NCBI GenBank assembly: GCA_026120035.1
Contig: JALRME010000039.1
Span: 124,001 to 188,000 of the forward strand
Origin: Coleophoma eucalyptorum
Lineage: Eukaryota > Ascomycota > Leotiomycetes > Helotiales > Dermateaceae
Reading direction: 5' to 3'
DNA length: 64,000 nt
The number at the start of each line of letters is the position of its first letter. Positions within the stretch are counted from its first letter, which is position 1. The position numbers were made by a program, and so were the translations under genes. Under the pieces are notes generated by a model, which did not search any database, had not been told where the DNA came from, and worked only from the letters and a program-made list of their open reading frames with translations. Positions 47,139-58,733 of the stretch are shown here, in pieces.

Positions 47139-50000
47139 ATGGAGGAGCCTCAGCGACGCCAGGAACCGGCCCGGGATATCCACGAGCTTCTAGCAAATGG
47201 GTTCTACAAGACTTCGAGGGCGAGGAGTCCTAGGTATGACTTCCGTTCGCCAGAGAGGGGCAAGGCTGAGCTGATACGGAATATACACAGCTCAACTTTT
47301 ACGTCCATGAACTCGCCGAGCTTGTTAGAGACACTTAATATTAATGCCCATAGAGATAGAAGTCGATCCCGAGGCCCGCGAGGACCACCGCCCCCAAGAC
47401 CGACCTGTGAAGATGAGGTGGATGCCTTGGCAAAAGAGCTGTCCTCGACGGCAACCTTGACAGATTACGAACCTCCTATGCGCGGCGTGCTTGAGCAGTA
47501 CCCTGTGATATTAGAAGCTGAAGTCACAGCGGACGAAAGAGAAAGGCTACATAAGGCGCCCCGAAAGGAAGATGAAAACGATAATAGCGAACGAAGATTT
47601 GTGTTAGTTCCTCAATCTGATTCTGGGACTACGGCACCAGCTCAAAATCTGGATCAGATCAAGGAAGAGAGAGCTCAAAGGAAAAGGTCCCCAGCGAAAC
47701 GAGAGACAGAAATTAAGCCGGAAAGAACTGCTTCAGCCTCCAGCATACCTACAAGACATAGACAGGAGTCAGTTCGAGAGGAGAAGAAGCTAAACATCCC
47801 ACCAGCTCCCTTGCAAAGACGCGGAAGCCGACAGGATCTACCAGCCTTGAAGACAAAAATAGAGAAAGCTTCACCACCTCAGTTTCGACGGACCGCGTCC
47901 GCTTATGCATCGAGTCCAAGTCAGGGCGAGATACCAAGAGCCAGCCGAACCCCTTCTGAATCTATGCTGTCACCAGATGTTACTTCTTCTAGCAGAGGAG
48001 GCTCAAAGGGATACTTTGATCCTGCTACTCAGACTCCCTCGCGATATCCTTCTGGTAATGTTCCAGATAGTGCTGGCAGTTGGGTGAACAATGACAAGCG
48101 AAATAGCGGCAGTAGCTTTTCTGAGCTATCCCGCCCGACTACTCCTCGGTCAGAGAAAGAAAAACGGTCAAGTGGCAATTTTGACCAAGGCCAGCTAAGA
48201 CGCGAGACGGTTGATAAGATGTTAAGGCCCCAACAATTGTCAGAGGAACATCATCGTCACCATCGTCATCATCGTCGTCACAGAACTGCATCAACCCATT
48301 CGGAGCGGCCTCGGTCTCCAAAATCTGCGGTTCATAATCTTCGAACCCACTACAGCAGCGAAGATGATACTACTGATAGCAGTGGATCAGAAAGATACAG
48401 ACGTCACCATCGAGAACACAAACAGAGTCTCCGACCTGATGATGACTATGACCGTCATCGGCGAGCTCCTTCCAACTCAAGAAGACCAATACCTGAGACG
48501 AGAAATTCAGGCAGACACACGAGTACAGTCTATTCACCAAAAGCATCTCCAAGTCAGAGTATGAAGGAATCTTACTTTGGACCACAACGGAGTGAGACCT
48601 TTCCAAATACTAGGGAGAGGGGAAGAGATTCGGATAGACCGGTATCACCATTTTCTCCATCAGATGAAACCCCTCGAGCTTCCGACAGACTTAACCCAAT
48701 GGACGCCGCACCTAGGACTAGATCCAGATCACGTCGGCGAAGTTCGATTTCCAAGCCGCAGATGTCTCAAGCTTCATTACCAATTTCTATTCCATCCAGG
48801 ATTGACCCTAATCCTCCTGGAGAAACTCGAAAGACGCCAGTGATGCCTCAACCCGATACTCCTAAGTCGCCACTAAGAGCAGAAGGAAAGTCATACTGGC
48901 AGCCTCCTCCATTCCAACCTCCAAGCTCAGCCAACTTAGAAAAGCCAGTAGGCAGTTACAGGCGTTATTCTGAAGACATAGAGCGTGGTAGTGTTACACC
49001 ATTGCCATCTTGTCCACGAACAAACCCAGTCTATGGCCACTATGATTGGCTTACGCTACGACAAAGTCCTGGCTTTACAATCTGTCCAAGCTGCTACAGT
49101 TCTACGATGATGCCCTCGGAATTTCGAAATCATTTCATGCCGGCACCGTTTTATTCTCCTGACGCAGAAGTTGCGTGTGACTTCGGTAGCTCCCCATGGT
49201 ACCGAATCGCTTGGCTACTAACACTAAAAGAACGAAGACGTGATCTCAAACTTTTGCATGGGTTAGCTGACGTGGCCGCAAATGCTCAGCCATGTCTCGG
49301 GAAACACGAGGCAATCAGACAATGGTATTCAATTATTGACTCCCAAACGGGGCAGCCAATCAAGAGATTCGATGTCTGCTACAGTTGCGTCAAGAGCATG
49401 GAGGCTATATTGCCAGCGATTCGTGGGATCTTCGTTCCAATAAACTCATCTTTGCCATCGACGGGAATCTGCGACCTTCGATTTGATAGCAAACGTTTCG
49501 TTCAATACTTTGATGCATTCGAGACTACTGCCGATAGTGCAAATGAACTTGACGGCAAATTAGATACAAGAGAATTGGTGGCCCTTGCCAAGGAGCTGGC
49601 TTTGATAGAGGAATGTCAGCAAGATGCTGATCTCACAGATAAACGCTGGTACATAATCACCCAACTCCCAGACCTCACTGTTTGCGAAGAGTGCTATGAT
49701 TCCGTCATTGCTCCATATGTTGCCAAGCGCAAACCTATTGCAGCCATGTTCGCGAAATCACAGAGTCGTATCCCAAAGGCATCTTGCCAATTATACTCCG
49801 AGAGGATGAGGTCAAAATTTAGAGAAGCAGTCGAAACGGACGACTATAAATTCCTAGCTGAAACAGCCAGGGACCGGAAAGGGATCGAAATGGCCTATAA
49901 GTCAAATATGAACGAACTGAAGCGGAGAAAGGATCTTGATCCGCTTTTTGTTGCGAGAGAATTGGAGAGAGTACAAGGGGAGTGGAGACGCTGGGAATGA
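47139..50000 (+). CDS. Ser/Arg-rich protein with triple Cys repeat, unknown function
   Basis: A single-exon gene of 953 residues. The first two thirds (1-620) are disordered, rich in Ser, Arg, Pro and Glu, with an HRHHRHHRRHR-type His/Arg tract near 370-385 and several SRSR-like pieces. The last third (about 635-953) is ordered and contains three related units. Each opens with an aromatic pair (DW, QW or RW) and continues to CxxC followed by Tyr or Val (Cys near 650, 747, 849) and another lone Cys some 35-45 residues on. This suggests metal binding by a tandem domain. I do not recognise the family; proteins of this look are often labelled Ser/Arg-related in fungal annotations, which says nothing about function. 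Nuclear location is possible given the basic tract. The start ATG 47139 follows a stop-rich leader. Confidence 0.85.
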   Translation: MEEPQRRQEPARDIHELLANGFYKTSRARSPRYDFRSPERGKAELIRNIHSSTFTSMNSPSLLETLNINAHRDRSRSRGPRGPPPPRPTCEDEVDALAKELSSTATLTDYEPPMRGVLEQYPVILEAEVTADERERLHKAPRKEDENDNSERRFVLVPQSDSGTTAPAQNLDQIKEERAQRKRSPAKRETEIKPERTASASSIPTRHRQESVREEKKLNIPPAPLQRRGSRQDLPALKTKIEKASPPQFRRTASAYASSPSQGEIPRASRTPSESMLSPDVTSSSRGGSKGYFDPATQTPSRYPSGNVPDSAGSWVNNDKRNSGSSFSELSRPTTPRSEKEKRSSGNFDQGQLRRETVDKMLRPQQLSEEHHRHHRHHRRHRTASTHSERPRSPKSAVHNLRTHYSSEDDTTDSSGSERYRRHHREHKQSLRPDDDYDRHRRAPSNSRRPIPETRNSGRHTSTVYSPKASPSQSMKESYFGPQRSETFPNTRERGRDSDRPVSPFSPSDETPRASDRLNPMDAAPRTRSRSRRRSSISKPQMSQASLPISIPSRIDPNPPGETRKTPVMPQPDTPKSPLRAEGKSYWQPPPFQPPSSANLEKPVGSYRRYSEDIERGSVTPLPSCPRTNPVYGHYDWLTLRQSPGFTICPSCYSSTMMPSEFRNHFMPAPFYSPDAEVACDFGSSPWYRIAWLLTLKERRRDLKLLHGLADVAANAQPCLGKHEAIRQWYSIIDSQTGQPIKRFDVCYSCVKSMEAILPAIRGIFVPINSSLPSTGICDLRFDSKRFVQYFDAFETTADSANELDGKLDTRELVALAKELALIEECQQDADLTDKRWYIITQLPDLTVCEECYDSVIAPYVAKRKPIAAMFAKSQSRIPKASCQLYSERMRSKFREAVETDDYKFLAETARDRKGIEMAYKSNMNELKRRKDLDPLFVARELERVQGEWRRWE

Positions 50001-50749
50001 TAACGAGGGGTGAGATAAAAAGCCTGTCACGATATGGTAAAATAAATTATGATGGATATGAAATTACGATCATGATATATCTACTGAGCCTCGTACCTCT
50101 TCTCTTCTCTTGCTATGGTGCTCCATGTATCCATCTCCATCTGGTCGCTTAGCAAATTTCTCCCTTAACTACCAATTTACACACCCTATATTACTTAACT
50201 GTCTCCAACCGTCAAATAATTCCACTCATCGTATTTGATACCCCTTTCAAACCCTCCATAACTATATTCCATCTTATCCACATTTCCCCAGCTTCTTAGC
50301 GCCGCAAAGGGGGGAGGAGGGGGGTGGGGGTTTAAGGACTTTGATAGACGGTAGATGCCCATATCTGGGCCTTTCCAGTCTATGTTCTTGAATGACTATA
50401 CAATGAAGCGTATTTGGTACCTCATATAAAACTTATGAAGTCACAAAAAGTTCTTCTTTCCATAGATATCATATCATACGTTGTTCTGCTCCAAAAATTG
50501 GGAGGATCTGGATATATGAATATATATTTCTGCCGAATCACTCTGGCAAGGGAGGTATCATAGTACGATATTAACCCGTTATATGAAGGAAGGATAAAAA
50601 TGTCTGTCTATCTTAAATCATAATCTTTGTGAAATCTCGTTGATGACCTATTGAGTCATAAAACCATGACGCCAAACGCTATGCAAATTTGGTGTGACGT
50701 AGCACCATTGGAATAATAGCAAAACTTCTCTCCTCCACGACTGCCATGG
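50001..50749. other. Convergent intergenic region with G-rich tract
   Basis: This lies between the convergent Ser/Arg-rich and RBR ligase genes. It is mostly AT-rich and UTR-like, apart from a G-rich tract at 50309-50330 (G6-A-G2-A-G6-T-G5), which could fold as a G-quadruplex on the plus strand. Confidence 0.6.
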
Positions 50750-52659
50750 CTACCGAACTGGAATCTCCCATGCTCCCCTGTCCTCTTCGTCATCACTGTC
50801 CCATTCTACCTGGTCTTCTTCGTCGTTTAGTGCCATCTGCACAAATCTCTGTACCCATGCTCGATGAATAGCGTCCTGTTCGTCATTTGGTGGTGCAGCA
50901 GCATTACGTGCAGCAGCAGCTTGTCGTCCCCCTCTTCGGCGAGCTCCTCTTCCTCTGATATGCCGTGGATCAACTAGCTCCGGTGCCATTGGTGCAGCAG
51001 GAGGTGGCGGAGGAGGCACATTTAGTCTAAAGACTAATGGTCCCTCCCTCTGTACTGGAGCTCTGTTAACCTCTTGAGGCTCATCATCATCTGGCTCTTC
51101 TATGTCGGGAATAGCATTATCCAAGTCATCGACTAAATCGTGATCTCTTGGTTCGTCTGCATTACCGGCTTCTTCCTCAATTGGAAGATCTTCCGGACGC
51201 AAACCACCCACCCCTCCACCATACTCAATACCAACATCGTCGCCATCACCCCCTATGAGCTCCCATAGACGTTGGTAGCAACCTGTTGTATCGACGTTAT
51301 AGTGCTTATATGGATTTGTAGGCTCGAGCCAAGCAGAACATAGGTAGCAAAAATGAGTATTGCATTTGAAGCAAATCATGTGGTTGCAACCGTGTGTCTT
51401 TTGAGCTCGGGCAGCACAAGTAGGGCAAGGTGTTGTATGGAGGTTGAGATACTCCAAAGAAGCCTTATCCTCTTCTGAGAGTTCTCCGTTCTTGGTCTTC
51501 GGAATGCAAGATTTGAACTCCCCATGCCATCCTTGATAGCACCTGCTACAAAATGCAAAGGAGCAGTCTTCACAGATAGACAACAAGTCTCTCCCAGCAT
51601 CATACCCTTTACCGTCTGTCTCTGTGTCTGATTCGTCATCACTTTCGATAATCTCCAGACCTTCTGGTTTCCGATGCTTCTTTGACTTTGCAGCTCCTTG
51701 ACACCATGTTCTAGGACAATAGATCGTGTTCTTGTCGGACTCCAGATCGGCTTTATGCTTGAGATGAACATATCGAGTAACCATATCATGGTCGAGAGGG
51801 ATTTGAAGCAGCTCGCTCGGGCTCAACTGAGTCTTTGGTTTCCGATGCTTCTTCGACGCTACCTGAGCCTCACCCCGTTTCTTGGCACAATCGGGTGCTA
51901 GGCATCGTACTGAAATCAAGTCACCTTCGGTAATGGCATTGTTGTAGAAGTCTTGTAAGCACTGAACACAAAAGACATGGCCACAGTCCATCATTTTATG
52001 GCATGCAGAACCCTTTTTAGGATCTAGTTAGAATTAGCAAGAATTTCCATATGTAGATTTATAAACCTACCAAGACAAACACCGCATTCGAAAGTCCCCT
52101 TCTCAAATGCGGCCTGTGCCTCCTTGATATCATAATCCAGCAACGCGATTTTGTGTTCTTGTGGTACCTGTAAGACTTCGCCTTCGATCGTACCAAATCC
52201 AGCCTCGGCAGCTTGCTGCAAGTGATCAATGTATGTAAACACAACTTGATCGTGTCCAAGCTCCTCCCAAAGCCTTTCGCCATCAGCCACCAGCCGCTTC
52301 AGAGTTGCCTCGGACAGCCATGCTGGAGAGGTTGAAAGTTCGAAATGCGGAGGCTTGTCCGCAGGATAACCATCTGGCAGTCTTATCCGAAGCTGCAGTG
52401 CTGGAAGGTATTCTAAATTATGTGATTCGATATTATTTTCTGGTTCTAGTCCATTTTCTTGAAGAACGGTGGGGTGTGGCGGGGTATTGATATCTCCAGG
52501 ACCTTCGTACGATGTTGGAAAGGAAACGGTTACTGGGTTTGTAGGGTGGACCGGAAGGTCGATAGAAGCTGAGAAAGGGTCCTTAGGATTGAGGATTATC
52601 TCGGGATAAATGGCGGTTATCGAGGAGAGTTCGATTTCGCGCTCGTCGTCTCCGTCCAT
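50750..52659 (-). CDS. ITT1: RWD-RBR E3 ubiquitin ligase (ITT1/RNF14 type)
   Basis: Two exons, complement(join(50750..52023,52071..52659)), give 620 residues. An N-terminal RWD domain (about 1-165, with the YP and LPDGYPADKPP segments) is followed by a RING1-IBR-RING2 module. RING1 starts at Cys192-x2-Cys195 and continues across the 47-nt intron into CGHVFCVQC. The IBR includes CEDCSFAFCSRC. RING2 has CPTC and HGCNHM, where the Cys at about 409 is the expected catalytic residue that accepts ubiquitin. This order matches human RNF14 and yeast Itt1, linked to translation termination and stalled-ribosome or crosslink clearance. An acidic linker (ESDDESDTETD) interrupts RING1 and IBR, and the C-terminal 150 residues are acidic and Pro-rich. 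It diverges from the CAX4 gene. Confidence 0.92.
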
Positions 52660-53119
52660 CTGATCTCGGGAGCTTATCGGTAAGGCGTTTACTTAAATGA
52701 TGGCTCCTACTGTGGAGATAGTAAGGGTTAAGGTTTCATGAGTGAGAGAAGAGCGAAGACTCTGCAAACATGTGGAAAAATTATGTTCAAGTAGGGAATA
52801 TATAAAAGAAGAATGGTGAAGTGGCGTCGACGTCGAACTCGAGTCACCCCCGATGAGAAATAGACGCGGGGTGGGAACTTTTTAGTGATTGCATCGGACC
52901 TAGCCGCATCAAAATTGATCCGTGCATGGATTGGGCTCGAGCGTGTGTTGACCGCCGAGCTACGATTCGTGAGATAAATATAATAACTTCCTGGCTTATT
53001 TGCTCCAAGACGCCCTCTGGACTTCTTCTCGACTGGGCGCTTGTTCACAATTAGTTATAGCCAGGGGTGATATTACTGTTTCAAACCACGCATATCTAGA
53101 GTTCTGGTTCTGGTTCACC
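52660..53119. promoter_or_regulatory. Divergent promoter of RBR ligase and CAX4
   Basis: 460 bp between two divergent start codons. No other gene fits, so this must hold both promoters. I see no distinctive binding sites. Confidence 0.55.
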
Positions 53120-53869
53120 ATGGCGGATCGACCTCTGGCATCTCTTTCCTTGACACACGTTCACTATGTGAGTCCTGAACACCCTTGAAATCAGCCGCGC
53201 TGACGACCCAAGGATCCCAATGATCCGGTTTCTTACTTCTGCGCCTGGCTCGCTCTTGTTCCCCAAGGCCTCTGCGTCGTATATGCAACCCTTATCTGGT
53301 CTACCCGCGAGATCGAGATCCTTCTTATGTTCGGGGGACAACTAGCTTGCGAGGCTCTTAACTTTGCTCTAAAGCGGATACTGAAGGAAGAAAGACCGAA
53401 GCAGATGCATGGGAAGGGCTACGGAATGCCATCATCTCATGCTCAATTTGTGTCGTTCTTTTCTATCAGCTTGACCCTGTTCTTGCTGCTCAGACATACA
53501 CCGCCCAAGAGGCCTACGCCTACACACACACCATTGAGTCTGGTGGAACGTGTTGGGCTATCAGCTTTAGCTCTTGGGAATGCGAGTTTGGTTGCGTGGA
53601 GTAGAACATATTTGAGTTACCATACCAACAAACAAGTTCTGGTGGGATGTATTGCTGGATCTCTCAGCGCGGTGGTTTGGTTTATAATTACTACTGGCTT
53701 AAGAAGGTCCGGGCTGCTAGGATATATTTTAGACCATCCTCTCACACGTCTTTTCAGGATGAGAGACTTGGTTGTTGAGGAGGATCTTGCACAATCAGGG
53801 TGGGAAAAATGGGAGGGCAAGCGCGCATCCAGGACGAAGGCCACTTCAACAAAAGCGAAGTCACGCTGA
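53120..53869 (+). CDS. CAX4: Dolichyl-diphosphatase (PAP2 family)
   Basis: Two exons, join(53120..53167,53213..53869), give 234 residues; the 45-nt intron is GTGAGT..AAG with a CTGAC branch site. The enzyme removes a phosphate from dolichyl diphosphate on the lumenal side of the ER, recycling the carrier for N-glycosylation. The three PAP2 motifs are visible: K-x6-RP (residues 70-78, KRILKEERP), PSSH (89-92) and SR-x5-H (about 151-158, SRTYLSYH). About four hydrophobic helices are present. Length and the early position of the motifs match yeast Cax4/Cwh8. The first coding exon (MADRPLASLSLTHVHY) is short and was placed from frame and splice sites. The C-terminus is Lys/Arg-rich. Confidence 0.93.
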
Positions 53870-55866
53870 GACATAAAAGGCTGTACTATGTCAAGATTTG
53901 GTACAATTATTTAAGCCCTGTCGAATGAGGAGACTCTTTGTCCAAGATGATGCATGTCTACTTCGCCTGAAGCCAATCTGATGCAGTGTGAAGCCTTCCA
54001 ATGGCCTTGAGGCCTTCTCTCCCCTCAAACAAGCCACTTGCATATCTAGCTCCCGAGGCGCAGGATCTGTTTAGCACAAGAAATACAGCAGATATTTGGA
54101 AGAAAAGAAGCAAGTATTCTGTAAATGAGAAGTAACATGTTTTTTCATTTCAAAAGGAAGTTACACGACTGCTTTCCACGAACGCAACATGTTTAACCTA
54201 AACCCATTCTTAAGGCTGAAGCATAATATTTCTGTTTCTTAAGGAAGGAATTATCGTATTCTCTTATTTTCTGTCTAGTCTAAGCCGCGTGCTACTAAGA
54301 TCAATTTAGAACGAGTCGCATCCTGTTTTACACAATTAAACATTTCGGAGAAGATGCTGCATGGTGTGAGGATTTGCATTACCTCGGCTTGCCCGTAAGA
54401 TCTCAAGTTCATATGTTGTACAGAGGAGTTCGCAGGTTGTTGTGGGTCCTTTCAATCCGTTCAAGGACATGGCGTCCAGACTCCGCTCAAGGGAGTCAGT
54501 TCATCTCAGTTGTGAACCAATGATGCATCGATATTGAGAATAAAGTGCGGCAGTGGACCGACCATTCAATCTGCTGCCGGATGTTTTAGCTTCTTCTAGT
54601 CAAAGGTAGTTGTTAGCCGCTGGTCATGGGCTGGAGCCCTTCAAACGACTCGTGGTTCCTCCTTGTCGTTGGAACTCGGCTTGGCTGCCATGTTGTGCAC
54701 GTAAGGGAGAAGTCGAGGGCGTGGCTGTCAGATGCGAACGGCTAGTTTGAGCGGTGTAGCAAACTTCTTTCGACGTCAAACTCAAGCAAGGAGAAGGAAA
54801 AGAATCTGACAGATACGATGGAAGTAATTACCAGGGCCAGGCACAGCACGGTTCGCTTTTCTACTGGCCGACGAGGTCGATCGACGAACATCCCTGAAGA
54901 ACATCAACCTCCAGGGGCCGGATATCGATCGACGTCGAGAACGTATATTTACAATGTGTTGTGGATGTCCCCATTCCATCCCATTCCCCATCATTTGAAA
55001 AAATTGGCGGGTAAAAATGCTGCGAGGACTCAGCAAACCAGCCGATGCTGTCTTCGCGCGACATATCACTATTATGAAGGTCTTGTCGAACCAGAACATT
55101 TGAACTCGTGGAGCAAACAAATACTTTAGCTTTGGCGCATAAGATGGGACGAGATACCACGTTTTCGACGGAAGCTTGAAGAAAGAATAACGGGCACGGG
55201 CTGGCCTAAGCCACTTCGTCTAGTGACCATTGCCTCGCGATCTATAGCGTAAATTCTGACTTTGGCACATGAGTAAGTACATAATAATGATGTAGTCGTG
55301 TGGATGACAAAGCTCTTTGTTTGCTGGTTGGGTAGAAACGAATAAGAAAAGTGAAAAAAAAGCGAGAAGTAGAGGAAGGAGAGGAAAGGGAGGAAGGAAG
55401 GAAGGAAGGAAGGGGAGGAGAAGCAGTTAATAATGATGATAATGGTGATAATGAACAAGAAGTACACAGAGAGAAATAGAGAGTCGGCTGGATGCGAGGG
55501 TTCTATGCAGCATGTAAGGCAACGCATCCAGTACAAATCATAGGCTGGTGGTACTCCGTCAATTACAGTACCTGCATGTCATTAAGACTTACCGGACCTG
55601 CGCCTGCAGCTTGCATCGCTGGTGTGGTTTTAATCAACTTCCATCCACCACCGTATCCGCCCTCTCCCGTCCTTCTAGTCTGTCTTGTCATCCTCCGCCG
55701 TGCTCATAAGTCCCTCGGTGACTCCACTTTCTCTTATGGGCGCTGGCAATTGGAAACTGGGCACTGGGACCAATACACCTCATATACCTGCAGCTGCGTC
55801 GAAGTAGTCCTCTGTGCCTCGCATTGCATACTCTCTATCAACAACTCCATTCTTTTGCTTTTGACC
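53870..55866. other. Intergenic region, 2.0 kb
   Basis: No gene is supported. The main feature is an uninterrupted purine run at 55371-55423 with GGAA repeats, about 450 bp before the next start codon. Open frames of up to about 136 codons on the opposite strand are products of that biased composition. Confidence 0.55.
55371..55423 (+). repeat. 53-nt homopurine tract with (GGAA)n
   Basis: All 53 bases are A or G on the plus strand, including about five GGAA units from 55392. It lies upstream of the RAX1-like gene. Confidence 0.9.
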
Positions 55867-57378
55867 ATGTCGGTTCTGTTTTATCGTCGGCCTGACTACC
55901 TCAACAAAGCTTCAGGACCGCTCAATGCTACTGCGTGTGCTCGATATGTTGAACGTGCAAAGAACTCCGAGAGAGCCATTCCTGATGGCCTTAACTTTGA
56001 GCATATCATTGCTAATAAGGCAATGCCCGTACGTCTTCAACAACTCTAATAGTTAATCTATACCACTCTGACAACGGACATAGCCATGCTCATTGAACGA
56101 CTTTATGGACTATCTCATCTATGTCGAACACAATGCCGAGAATCTACAATTCTATCTCTGGTATCAGGATTATGTACGCCGCTTCGAAGCATTACCTGAG
56201 TCGCGAAAGGTTCTCTCACCTGAATGGAAGCCCGAGGTTAACGAGGCACCTAAGTTGGTGCAAGAGCAAGATGTAGTAATAAAGAAACCATCCCAGGCAA
56301 GGCTAGCGAAGAAACGCAGTACTTCTACTGTGGTGAAACCTGTTGATCACGACGACACGATATTTGATTGCCTGGATGATGGCTCGACCTTTCCCATGTC
56401 TCCAACTTCTAAACATAGACACACGGGTATACTTTCAAAAGATAACGAGAGCTTCGTCACAGCGTCGACACATTCAGGCCTACCTATTCCTAACAGTCTT
56501 TCAGGCACAAGACGAAGTTGGGAACCATGTGAGTACAGTTTGCTCTTGTTGCTACATGGATCTCAACTGAAAATCTTGCAGTCACGATTCAACCTTTCCG
56601 CGATGAGATCACTCGACTAACGCATCACTACTTCCTTTTTCACTCCCCACGAGAACTAAATCTTTCTCATCGAGATCGTGCCCTGGTATTACATGCCTTG
56701 CAACATACAACGCACCCCAGTGCCTTAGCACCGGCGCTTTATATTGCTGAGACAACTCTTCGAGGACAAGCACACCCGAATTTCATTCGGTGGTCAATCT
56801 GTAACGGCAACCAACCGAAGATCTTCTTTGTCCGGACGAATGGTGTTGTACTTACTGTTCTCGGGTTTCTGGTAGCTATTCTGTTGACCTTGAGCGACAA
56901 GAGCAGATGGTGGAGAATATTTGCAGCACTACCTTGGTTCCTAGGTATTGGTACTTTAATCGCTGCATATAAGGGTCTTTGTATGATTCTGCATCATTCC
57001 CACTCGCGTAATCTTCGACCGTGGGAATTCGATGCTGACCCTGAAGCCGGTTACCCGGCCAGGCATTCTGATGAGGTTGATATGACGACTTCGGGTCAAG
57101 CCGAGGGCAAGGACGAGGACGATGACAAAGGTGTAGCAGCCTCGAGAAGCAGCATGGCCAGTTTTGGGGAGAAGAATGAATGGGAGGGCGATTGGCTGCT
57201 TCGATACAAGAAGAAAAGCTTCACGAAGAAGATCTTTGAGAAGAGCGTCTGGACGCAGGATGAGACCTTGAGGATTCTCCAAGACAAAATCGTCCTTGGT
57301 GCCAATACCTGGGGCGTACTTTTGACATTGGTGCTTACCGTTGTGTTTGTGGCATTGCCAAAGGGAAATCTGTATTGA
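55867..57378 (+). CDS. RAX1: RAX1-like RGS-domain membrane protein
   Basis: Three exons, join(55867..56028,56084..56528,56582..57378), give 467 residues; introns are 55 and 53 nt. The N-terminal half resembles an RGS fold: the helix segment LNDFMDYLIYVEHNAENLQFYLWYQDY is typical. A roughly 90-residue low-complexity insert splits the fold, and the later helices follow (FRDEITRLTHHYF, LHALQHTTHPSAL). The C-terminal part has three hydrophobic segments (two near 310-365, one near 445-463) separated by an acidic loop. RGS plus a few C-terminal membrane helices is the architecture of yeast Rax1, which marks bud sites and acts in polarity. Whether this protein works on G-alpha subunits is unknown. 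The start ATG 55867 follows in-frame noncoding-looking sequence. Confidence 0.83.
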
Positions 57379-58733
57379 CTGATCTGTTAGCCATGGAGTC
57401 TGATATCTGGAGTTCTGGAGGGCTGATACCTGATTGAAAGAAAATCTTCTTATATACCTATCGTTTTAGCAAGCTTGTTTCCATTGAATGATATCCAGCA
57501 CAAAGATGCATCTTACCAATACCCAACAAGCGAGGCATTGGATGCTGGTCGGTCGGAAATGGCAAGTTCAGTGATATTGCCTATGGCCACTATACACTTC
57601 GTTCTCACGTGCCGCACTGTGGTACAGGCTGTGTATGCGTTGCATTACCTGTTGCTGGCCTAGGTGACCTTTCCACCGCGCGAGGCTTCTGGACCATGCT
57701 CCTAACCCCTTAGATGCTCAGGGCACCCAGCCGTCACAGACGTGAGCTTGATCACAATTGACAGTCCAGAATCAGACCACCTGATGTTCCTTTCCGATGC
57801 ATAAACGCATTCGATCAAGTGTGTAACAAGACACAAAAGAGTCTGCTTGTGCACAAGTGAAGTGAGGAGGCCCTGGATCCGCTCCATTGTGCAAACGCAG
57901 CCGAGACTAGAGTAAAAGTCGAAGTAGAACCCGCTTGACACAACGGATCTGCGTTTGTCCTGGTCTTCCATGCCATCCATGCCAGGTCCAGGACCTACTT
58001 TGTTTGTTTGCTGGGACTACGGATGGATTTCGAGCAGTCGGGGACGCGTCGTGATTGGCGAATCCTTGTCCAGTGCGATCGGACCCGCCTCCAGCCATCC
58101 GCTCGCGATTTGTCAAACGTGCAGTGCAGCTGTCAGTTGGTGGGCCAAAACTTAGAATATCGTCATTGTAAAGTGAACACTTCAGATGAAAGAATCCAAG
58201 TCGCTCTGTACTTAAAACACAGTATTAATTATATTTGTCAAGAAGGCACTTGATTGCTTACGAGGATGAATCAACAGAGCCCCAAGGAAACGCGCTTCGA
58301 TCCTGAGAATAGAACACGAAGCCCCCCTGCAGCTTCAATGTGGCTGCTTGCATAAAGATCGACGTCAAGCGAACCTACATTGCACGTCAGTCAATTCCTC
58401 GTCGCATTACACTCTACACCCATCTCTTACACCCATACGCTCGTTACCTCCTTCATGCAATCACCCTTTCTCGTCGTCTCGTCCATTTCATACGCCCCCC
58501 AAAAGATCTCAAAAGATGCGCATCTAAGACAGCAAGCAACCGGCCCCCTAGACATAGCTCTTGAACCACAGCAAGAGAGATCCTTTGTCCAGACTAGATA
58601 CGACGAATGGTTTCTTTTCTACCATGTTCGAAATAACTCCCCTGTGTGGAGCCACTCTCTTTTAAAGCAATAGCATGCGTCTGCGCGCCGTGCCCCAAAC
58701 CATTGGAAATACTAACAAGCAGCTCTCTTCGCC
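57379..58733. other. Intergenic region, 1.4 kb
   Basis: This holds the 3' end of the RAX1-like gene and the promoter and leader of the GAR-domain gene. No coding frame or RNA gene is supported. The leader side (about 58380-58730) is C-rich. Confidence 0.55.
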
